A stretch of DNA of 13,255 nucleotides from Thalassiosira profunda (taxonomy: Eukaryota > Bacillariophyta > Thalassiosirophyceae > Thalassiosirales > Thalassiosiraceae), in contig JALLAP010002490.1 of the NCBI GenBank assembly GCA_036939355.1, positions 1-13,255 on the forward strand, in the 5' to 3' direction. Of this stretch, positions 8,476-13,255 are shown one piece after another. Made by a program: the position numbers and the translations under genes. How positions within the stretch are numbered: the stretch's first letter is position 1; each line of letters opens with the position of its first letter. The notes below the pieces were generated by a model. It was not told the origin of the DNA, did no database searches, and was given only the letters and a program-made list of their open reading frames with translations.

Positions 8476-9483
8476 TTACCTATGTGCCTCGCCATACACC
8501 TGGTGGAACGGGACATTGTAAAAGTAGCTCTTCATATCCGCCTCTTCTCCATCCTTGCCGTCCTCAAACATAAACGGTGCAGCCTGATCTTCGCCAATCA
8601 TTTCCCGAAAGATCGCCTTCTGCTCTTCCCCCGTAACAAACTGCACCAGCTCTTTCGTGACGGGATCGATGAAGTGTTTGATGATCGCCCAAAACGCCCG
8701 GAAGATGAACGGACTGTCCACGACGAAAGTGTGTTGCAATCGCTCTGGCCAGTGGTCGCGCAGATCGGACAACAGTTGCTTGACGAGCAAGGGCGGTGGA
8801 GAATTTTTCAGCGTGTATCCGCCATAGTCGTAAAATACCACAATCTTGCTCTCCCTTCCATCGCTGTTGCGCTCCGTGCACGCCAACGCCCGTTCCATGT
8901 TGTAAATGTTTCCCTTGATGTAAAATTCCTCGTCGTCCCACGACCATTCAACCCGCGGGAAGTTTAGGAACATAGCCCGCCCATCCTTTGTGTAGCCGCG
9001 CACGATGGAGGCCTTGTTTGCAAACCGCTTCTCCAAGCGCTCGCGGATGGTCGCGTGCTGACCATCCGCATCCGCTCGTTTGTCCGGATCGAAGCAGACG
9101 CGGATGTCGTCGACTTGCTTCTCCGCCCGGTAGGCCAGAGTCGCCCGGAGTTTCGTCAATGCCGCCACCTCCTTCTCTTCCAACGATTTCTTGCCGCCGT
9201 GCAGCTTATCCTCCACCGTGACATACCGGTTAATCATGGCCCTGGCATGCGCATCTCGTTGCTCAAGCCCTCCCTCTCCCTCGGGCGAAGACGATGCGAC
9301 GAAGTAGCGATAGGAGGATGCCCGGGCGGCGTGCTCCTTCTCGTCCTCCGTCAACTGATGAAAGATCTTGTCGACAAGCGAGACGTCGGACTTGCAATCG
9401 ACCGCCACGGTAGCATCCTCCTCCACGGAGAAGGGAGCATCCTCTGCAGGACGGACGACGTGGACGGCGGTGGGTGCACCCAT
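8476..9483 (-). CDS. SEC14-like CRAL-TRIO domain protein
   Basis: 335 residues. The start at 9483 (ATC-ATG, A at -3) is preferred over an upstream in-frame ATG at 9543 (C at -3), which would add MRSLFPVYLLSIILLPRYRI, a hydrophobic leader unusual for this family. Residues about 100-150 resemble the CRAL-TRIO N-terminal helical part (LEEKEVAALTKLRATL ... ERLEKRFANKASIVRGY). Residues 152-295 form the lipid-binding core: GRAMFLNFPR, SKIVVFYDYGGYT, LLSDLRDHWPERLQHTFVVDSP, FIFRAFWAIIKHFIDPVTKE. The last block matches the SEC14 pattern of YPERL...N.P..F...W...KPFLD..T. Members bind and transfer phosphatidylinositol or other hydrophobic ligands at membranes. The N-terminal 100 residues are acidic and of unknown role. 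It is convergent with the F-box-like gene and divergent from the leucine-rich-repeat gene. Confidence 0.88.
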   Translation of the reverse strand: MGAPTAVHVVRPAEDAPFSVEEDATVAVDCKSDVSLVDKIFHQLTEDEKEHAARASSYRYFVASSSPEGEGGLEQRDAHARAMINRYVTVEDKLHGGKKSLEEKEVAALTKLRATLAYRAEKQVDDIRVCFDPDKRADADGQHATIRERLEKRFANKASIVRGYTKDGRAMFLNFPRVEWSWDDEEFYIKGNIYNMERALACTERNSDGRESKIVVFYDYGGYTLKNSPPPLLVKQLLSDLRDHWPERLQHTFVVDSPFIFRAFWAIIKHFIDPVTKELVQFVTGEEQKAIFREMIGEDQAAPFMFEDGKDGEEADMKSYFYNVPFHQVYGEAHR

Positions 9484-9714
9484 GATGCGGTATCTTGGTA
9501 GCAGTATTATCGAGAGGAGATAGACTGGAAATAATGAGCGCATCGGCGGTCGGCCGCCCCACCGAAGGCAAGACAAGGTTGTTTGCCAACAGCTCAACGC
9601 CGCTATCGTGGCAAGACCCTCCTTTCCCGGCAGTCTTCCTCGGCGTTGAACCAAGACGCTTGTAAGTACTTAGCTTGGGGGGGCGTAAAAATGCATGCAA
9701 AATGCGAGGGGGGT

Positions 9715-9732
9715 TACGTACCTTTGTACGTA
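9715..9732. repeat. ACGT-core inverted repeat
   Basis: TACGTAC at 9715-9721 and GTACGTA at 9726-9732 are reverse complements with a four-base spacer; each arm is itself nearly palindromic. ACGT cores are the usual bZIP-type contact sequence. It lies 240 bp upstream of the leucine-rich-repeat gene start and 232 bp upstream of the SEC14-like start. Confidence 0.6.
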
Positions 9733-9853
9733 CTTTTGCCCCCTCCCCCTCCTCCGCGCCCCTCCGCTCCATTTCCCTTCCCCTCCGTTGGAGGCCGTCG
9801 CCCGCCCAGCCTCCCGCTCCGCTCCGCCCTCCACCCCTCCTCGCCGCCGCACC

Positions 9854-9882
9854 TTCCGTTGGAAACACCGCATCCAACGGAA
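9854..9882. repeat. perfect 10-bp inverted repeat with CCGTTG/CAACGG cores
   Basis: TTCCGTTGGA at 9854-9863 and TCCAACGGAA at 9873-9882 are exact reverse complements with a nine-base loop. A third copy of TCCGTTGGA stands at 9784-9792. CAACGG fits the c-Myb-type YAACNG site. The hairpin would lie about 90 bases before the ATG at 9972. Confidence 0.65.
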
Positions 9883-9971
9883 CGCCTTGGCACAGCGGTA
9901 AACGGAGCTCCGTCATTGGAGTCGCGCCCACCTGCCAATCATCGCCCATCTGCGCTCGCGACTGCACCACT

Positions 9972-11390
9972 ATGACAACGAGACTGTTTGCCGACGAAGC
10001 CGACCAAAAGGCGTTCGGGCATTGGGATCAACAATACAAATCGGTCATCGACAACATCAAGGACAAAAAGGGAGGGAGCAACATCAAGTTGGACACGGAC
10101 AATTTCCGTCGACTCAACCGTGACGGGGATGTTCATTTGACAGGCGATGCATGTGAGAGGTTGGGGGAGCTTCTGGGCAAATCGACCAGATGGAACACAT
10201 TTTCTGTGGATCAAGCGAACATGACCGGAAATCGCGTTGCCGCGTTGCTGCGGGCGTGGATGAAGGGGCGGAAGGGGCGTGCGTCTAGCAGCATCAAAAC
10301 GCTGACTCTGGATAGGAACCCTCGAATTGGTTGGGGTGTTCTTTCGCCGGAGCAGGTAGAATTGGTCAGAAACATGGACTTGAAGGGCGACGATGATCCG
10401 CACATTGGGTCTGCCAAAATGGCATCATTGGCGTCATTTTTGACAAACAACGTTGGATTGCGGGAGCTTGGACTATTCAACGTTGGGATGGACCTGGAAG
10501 GGCTGGAGAATATTGCTCCATCGCTATCGACACAACCTTCTTTGAAATACCTGGACGTGGGGGGCAACTTTTTGGGGGATGGCGGAGTCCGGACCCTGTC
10601 GAAGGCACTTCGAAAGGTCAAGTCTCTTGAGACTCTGGGTCTGAGCAACAGCAACATCACGCTCTACTCATCTATTGCGCCGCTGTTCGGAGAAGATGGT
10701 GTACGAGGCATCAAGTATTTGAACCTGAGCTACAACCGCGGTATTGGGGATGACTTTCTTCGTGAGATGGGACGCGAGTTTTGCGAGCATGCCCCATTGT
10801 TAGAAACCCTCGTCATCCGTGGAGAGGACAACACATTTACAACCGACGCGCTTGTGGCTTGCCTCTCAGAGATGACCCTAGGAGGAAGGCTAGGAAACGC
10901 TGCGGATGCAAACAATTGTCTCAAGGACGTCATTGGCGTGGATGGTGGCATTGAGGCTATTGAGAAACTGATGAGCATTCACAGGCTCCAGAAGATCTCG
11001 CCTGCGGAAAAGGCGCGTCAGAAGATCATTGACCATTTCTTTTCGGCCGTGCCTCTCAGGCAGGAGGTATTGGGCATCGATATCAAACTTATGCCTCACG
11101 TGCTGTCAGCGATCGCGTGTAAGACCCCAATCACTGATCTCACCACCCGAAAGACTCCTACGGACACTGACAATCGTCGGCACGCAATCCTCTACAATGT
11201 GTGCAGGAACTGGAATATGCCTTCTCTGTTCTACCACCCCTCGCCGGACAAGCTGCGCATTCAGAGTTTGCAGGAGGAAAACGAGCAGTTGAACGAGCAG
11301 AATGGGGCGCTCAAGAGGAAGGCCGACGAATTGGGGAGCGAAAACGACCGCCTCCGCGAAGAGCTGCGCCGCCTCAAGGGAGGGCTTTGA
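9972..11390 (+). CDS. leucine-rich-repeat protein with C-terminal leucine zipper
   Basis: 472 residues from the ATG at 9972 (MTTRLFADEADQ). An N-terminal helical part (about 1-100) precedes ribonuclease-inhibitor-like leucine-rich repeats at about residues 105-295, seen as SIKTLTLDRNPRIG, LRELGLFNVGMDLEG, LKYLDVGGNFLGDGG, LETLGLSNSNIT, IKYLNLSYNRGIGDD and LETLVIRGEDN. A third region (about 300-430) includes GGIEAIEKLMSIHRLQ, IKLMPHVLSAI and RRHAILYNVCRNW, helical by eye. The end (433-468) is a leucine zipper with Leu at six successive heptad positions. No signal peptide or membrane span is visible. Such repeats bind other proteins and the zipper suggests dimerisation, but the partner is unknown. 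The architecture resembles abundant uncharacterised repeat proteins of Thalassiosira-type diatoms (from memory, not searched). Confidence 0.85.
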   Translation: MTTRLFADEADQKAFGHWDQQYKSVIDNIKDKKGGSNIKLDTDNFRRLNRDGDVHLTGDACERLGELLGKSTRWNTFSVDQANMTGNRVAALLRAWMKGRKGRASSSIKTLTLDRNPRIGWGVLSPEQVELVRNMDLKGDDDPHIGSAKMASLASFLTNNVGLRELGLFNVGMDLEGLENIAPSLSTQPSLKYLDVGGNFLGDGGVRTLSKALRKVKSLETLGLSNSNITLYSSIAPLFGEDGVRGIKYLNLSYNRGIGDDFLREMGREFCEHAPLLETLVIRGEDNTFTTDALVACLSEMTLGGRLGNAADANNCLKDVIGVDGGIEAIEKLMSIHRLQKISPAEKARQKIIDHFFSAVPLRQEVLGIDIKLMPHVLSAIACKTPITDLTTRKTPTDTDNRRHAILYNVCRNWNMPSLFYHPSPDKLRIQSLQEENEQLNEQNGALKRKADELGSENDRLREELRRLKGGL

Positions 11391-11425
11391 TCGCGGTCGG
11401 CGGACTTTACTTCTCGGTGGAACCA

Positions 11426-11448
11426 AGCAATACTTTGGAAGTACTGCT
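11426..11448 (+). repeat. hairpin downstream of the leucine-rich-repeat gene
   Basis: AGCAATACTT (11426-11435) and AAGTACTGCT (11439-11448) pair over 10 bp with one A-C mismatch and a TGG loop, 35 bases after the stop codon. It is a possible 3' UTR structure. Confidence 0.5.
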
Positions 11449-11455
11449 GAATGGG

Positions 11456-11513
11456 TCCTACTTTGAGAGAATAGACATTGTTGTTGCATAGATCCTATTT
11501 TGAGAGAATGGAC
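11456..11513 (+). repeat. two-copy direct repeat, 21-base unit
   Basis: The unit at 11456-11476 (TCCTACTTTGAGAGAATAG plus AC) recurs at 11493-11513 with two transition differences (19 of 21 identical), spaced 37 bases start to start. Confidence 0.65.
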
Positions 11514-11673
11514 TGCAGATGCTCACTGTCGCTCTACTCTCAGTTGCAAACCTGCATCCTCTCTCCGGAGCAAACTTCACTTCTCCCTTCATTGTTCCTC
11601 CATTCATCTACCATCTTTCCCCACGCAGAATCACGCTCCCATCGTTGAAACGCCCACGTCCATCAGAGAATGT

Positions 11674-12588
11674 CTACCTCAAGTAAGGGAGCATGTTCTC
11701 GACCAGGTCGCCGTTCTCGTCAAAGTAGTCGAATCGCAGCGGGTGGAAGTAGTCAAGAGTGTCTGGAGACGTGTTGATCTGAATGCCTCCCAGCACAGCC
11801 AATCCCTTCTTGATGCTTCCCTTGCCCGTGTTGACAATGTCCGTCACCATCACCTCCTGGGAATCGTAAAGGGCGTACGGGAGCTCCCGCATGCGATCCT
11901 CCGCGCGCTCGAGCCGCTTGCCGAAGGGGAGGATGAGCTCCTGCACGGCGCCCTGCTGGAAATCCGAGAACTGCTGAATGCGGGGGTTGATGTCCCCGGT
12001 ACCGTCGGTGATGCCCTTGAGGTAGTTGGACGCGGCGATGGCGGATCCGCAGCAGTTGTCCACGAGTTTGATGCCGGAGCGCTCGACCTTGCCAATCTGT
12101 CCCGACTTGGTGATGCCGACGTGCGGGCCGTGAATGGTGAGGCAGAAGCCGTTGTCCGGGACGTGGGCGCTCATGGCGCCCCAGCCGGTGTTGCCCGCGA
12201 AGGGAAATCCCGAGAGGCCGCCGAGGTTGAAGTTGGTGCCGTAGATGTCCACGAACTCGTCCTCGAGCTCGCGGGCGAGCTCGTCGGCGCACACCGAGGT
12301 GGCCAACAGCGTATTGTCGGGGGTGAAGCCCTTCTCGTCGAGGAGCTCCACGACGCGCGTGGCGAGCTCCTTGTTGGAGATGGCGCCTGGGAAGTTCTTC
12401 TTGACGAGCTTGTCGAACTTGGGATCCTCCTGCGGCCTGGAGGCGAAGACTTTCTCAAGCTTGTCCGTCGCCTTCTCGTCGCCCGCGACGACGTTGAGGC
12501 GAGAGGACGGCCGGGCGGCGGGGCGGCCGACCTGGAAGGCCTGCGCGGCCGCGATGGAGACGGCGATGGTGGCGAAGGAGAGCTTCAT
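11674..12588 (-). CDS. plastid-targeted LCIB/theta-type carbonic anhydrase-like protein
   Basis: 304 residues from the ATG at 12588 (ACC-ATG context). MKLSFATIAVSIAAAQA is a signal peptide, followed by F18 and a short Arg/Ser/Pro-rich transit stretch (QVGRPAARPSSRLN); this bipartite leader targets secondary plastids. The mature part matches the limiting-CO2-inducible B family: LLATSVCADELARELEDEF, GLSGFPFAGNTGWGAMSAHVPDNG, IHGPHVGITKSGQIGKVER, LVDNCCGSAIAASNYL. By analogy with diatom and Chlamydomonas LCIB proteins, C100, H156 and C179 or C180 would hold zinc, and D102/R106 would lie in the active site. Members with these residues hydrate CO2 reversibly and serve the pyrenoid-based carbon-concentrating mechanism. 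Length fits a single-domain member. Which C of CCG is the ligand, and stromal or lumenal location, cannot be told here. Confidence 0.85.
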   Translation of the reverse strand: MKLSFATIAVSIAAAQAFQVGRPAARPSSRLNVVAGDEKATDKLEKVFASRPQEDPKFDKLVKKNFPGAISNKELATRVVELLDEKGFTPDNTLLATSVCADELARELEDEFVDIYGTNFNLGGLSGFPFAGNTGWGAMSAHVPDNGFCLTIHGPHVGITKSGQIGKVERSGIKLVDNCCGSAIAASNYLKGITDGTGDINPRIQQFSDFQQGAVQELILPFGKRLERAEDRMRELPYALYDSQEVMVTDIVNTGKGSIKKGLAVLGGIQINTSPDTLDYFHPLRFDYFDENGDLVENMLPYLR

Positions 12589-12749
12589 GGTTGATGGCGC
12601 GGGATAGTGCCGTCGTTTGATAGGGGAGAGGAGCAACAAGGTGCTGTGCAAATAATGGAGAGGGAAGACGGCGGGTCTCTCGATTCGTCAAGTGTCAATT
12701 GCAAATGCTACACTATCACATGTATTGTCCCACTTGAGAATGTTACTCT

Positions 12750-12755
12750 TGACGT
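12750..12755 (+). promoter_or_regulatory. half CRE-type site TGACGT
   Basis: TGACGT, 162 bp upstream of the carbonic anhydrase-like start. It equals the hexamer reported as a CO2/cAMP-responsive element core in Phaeodactylum carbonic anhydrase promoters. A hexamer alone is weak evidence, and others occur inside coding regions here. Confidence 0.4.
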
Positions 12756-12946
12756 ACCGGGACTTGCACAGCGGTCTCTTCTACGTCTAGGGCTAAGTCA
12801 ATCGATCAAGATAATGCGATCCGAGTAAATTTTGTTACGATTTGCAATGTATCTCATCTGCAAAAATGAATAGGACATAAATAGCGGTCAACCTGAATCT
12901 AGGATAAATTTATATACTGAATCCTACGTTGCAATGATTAAGATAA

Positions 12947-12960
12947 AGGTCACATGACCT
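12947..12960. promoter_or_regulatory. palindromic element AGGTCA-CA-TGACCT
   Basis: Perfect 6-bp arms with a two-base spacer; the centre holds CACATG, an E-box-like core. The symmetry suggests a dimeric DNA-binding protein, but the factor is unknown. Confidence 0.45.
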
Positions 12961-13076
12961 CTCATCAAATTTATCGAGGGGAAAAATGCAACCTGAAGTC
13001 TAGGCCTATTCTCATGAAGGGGGCTTTGCCTTCTGTTTCTCCTCTTCCTTCGCAAAAAGCATTTGAGTGGTACGAG

Positions 13077-13084
13077 TGACGTCA
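13077..13084. promoter_or_regulatory. full palindromic CRE-type site TGACGTCA
   Basis: TGACGTCA ends 75 bases before the ATG at 13160. It contains both TGACGT and ACGTCA, the two orientations of the CO2/cAMP-responsive element bound by a CREB/ATF-like bZIP in Phaeodactylum. I found no other copy of the 8-mer in the window by eye. Confidence 0.6.
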
Positions 13085-13159
13085 GGGCACAGCTCTTGCT
13101 GCTCAAAAGGGACCTGGCGGCGCTCCTCCTATCCTCGCTCCCAGCCACCAACAGCCACC

Positions 13160-13255
13160 ATGAAGGTCACCCTCGCCTCCCTTGCCCTCCTCGCCACGGC
13201 CTCCGAGGCCTTCACGGCCAGCCCGGTCGGCCGCCAGTCGACGAGCCTCAACATC
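13160..13255 (+). CDS. plastid-targeted protein, N-terminus only (3' partial)
   Basis: The ATG at 13160 stands in GCCACCATG, an excellent initiation context. The 32 visible codons read MKVTLASLALLATASEA|F and then TASPVGRQSTSLNI. This is a signal peptide with a phenylalanine right after the cleavage site and a Ser/Thr/Arg-containing transit stretch, the diatom plastid-import pattern. The gene runs off the window before any functional domain, so the product is unknown. The leader resembles that of the divergent carbonic anhydrase-like neighbour (F at residue 18 in both; VGR...S..LN in both), so a paralogue is possible but unproven. Confidence 0.8.
   Translation, partial: MKVTLASLALLATASEAFTASPVGRQSTSLNI

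Larger units (their letters stand above)
9484..9971. promoter_or_regulatory. divergent promoter region between SEC14-like and leucine-rich-repeat genes
   Basis: A 488-bp stretch. It holds a TACGTAC/GTACGTA inverted pair (9715-9732), a long C/T tract (about 9734-9782) and three TCCGTTGGA copies, one inverted (9784-9882). The rightward frame is open without stop from 9675 to the gene start, but its Pro/Ser/Leu/Arg-rich translation looks like translated untranslated sequence. An in-frame ATG at 9702 would be the only alternative start. Confidence 0.6.
11391..11673. other. convergent 3' intergenic region
   Basis: A 283-bp stretch between two stop codons. It contains an imperfect hairpin (11426-11448) and a 21-base direct repeat (11456-11513). 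The rest is unremarkable mixed sequence; a reading frame on the plus strand through here runs antisense over the next gene and is spurious. Confidence 0.6.
12589..13159. promoter_or_regulatory. divergent promoter region of two plastid-targeted genes
   Basis: 571 bp between head-to-head ATGs. The middle (about 12690-13020) is AT-rich. It contains TGACGT (12750-12755), AGGTCA-CA-TGACCT (12947-12960) and TGACGTCA (13077-13084). TTTATATA at 12909-12916 is TATA-like but far from both starts. A C-rich leader with CACC before ATG precedes the right-hand gene. I see no convincing gene in it. Confidence 0.65.

Noticed and set aside
9484..9543. Upstream start at 9543 adding a hydrophobic leader to the SEC14-like protein
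   Set aside because: C at -3 and an atypical leader for this family; the start at 9483 has the better context.
9702..9971. N-terminal extension of the leucine-rich-repeat protein from an upstream ATG
   Set aside because: The extra 90 residues are Pro/Ser/Arg low complexity from a C/T tract; the ATG at 9972 begins sequence with ordinary composition. Not excluded.
538..11000. Scattered TGACGT/ACGTCA hexamers (for example near 538, 4844, 5015, 7381)
   Set aside because: They lie in coding sequence and occur at a frequency expected for a hexamer, so they carry no regulatory weight.
11500..12594. Long plus-strand open frame (364 codons) across the carbonic anhydrase-like gene
   Set aside because: It is longer than the true gene but lies antisense to it, has no recognisable motif, and reflects high GC at third positions. 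The minus-strand frame has the plastid leader and family motifs.

Overview
The window looks like nuclear DNA of a photosynthetic stramenopile, most likely a centric diatom of the Thalassiosira type. Three things point there. Two genes at the right edge encode N-termini with a signal peptide ending just before a phenylalanine (AQA|F, SEA|F), the bipartite plastid-targeting signature of secondary red-lineage plastids. Genes are compact, with few, short GT-AG introns. The gene set includes an LCIB/theta-type carbonic anhydrase, F-box-like and leucine-rich-repeat proteins of a lineage-specific look, and an ApbE-fumarate reductase-cytochrome b5 reductase fusion. Species assignment is a guess. No prokaryotic operon, mobile element, CRISPR array, rRNA or convincing tRNA was seen.

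Layout. 1-3298 (+): 3' part of a three-domain soluble NADH-dependent fumarate reductase in three exons; its N-terminus lies left of the window. 5159-3426 (-): unrecognised protein with a compact N-terminal domain, a long coiled coil, a charged low-complexity region, one C-terminal membrane segment and a basic tail. 5160-5614: divergent intergenic region that switches abruptly from GC-rich (with a G-quadruplex motif) to AT-rich. 5615-6618 (+): two-exon unrecognised coiled-coil protein. 6619-7097: intergenic, with a perfect hairpin. 7098-8314 (+): F-box-like protein whose reading frame is broken near 8027. 9483-8476 (-): SEC14/CRAL-TRIO lipid-transfer-like protein. 9484-9971: divergent promoter region with ACGT-core palindromes and a CAACGG/CCGTTG cluster. 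9972-11390 (+): leucine-rich-repeat protein ending in a perfect leucine zipper. 11391-11673: convergent 3' region with a hairpin and a short direct repeat. 12588-11674 (-): plastid-targeted LCIB/theta-type carbonic anhydrase. 12589-13159: divergent promoter region with a full TGACGTCA element. 13160-end (+): first 32 codons of another plastid-targeted protein.

How the genes fit together. Most neighbours appear functionally unrelated, as expected for a eukaryotic genome. The exception is the right edge, where two plastid-targeted genes are transcribed head to head. Their shared 571-bp region carries a CRE-type site matching the CO2/cAMP-responsive elements known from diatom carbonic anhydrase promoters. 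This suggests a co-regulated carbon-concentrating pair. The other points most worth checking are the frameshifted F-box-like gene, the unusual second 3' splice site of the fumarate reductase, and the membrane-anchored protein with NLS-like basic clusters.
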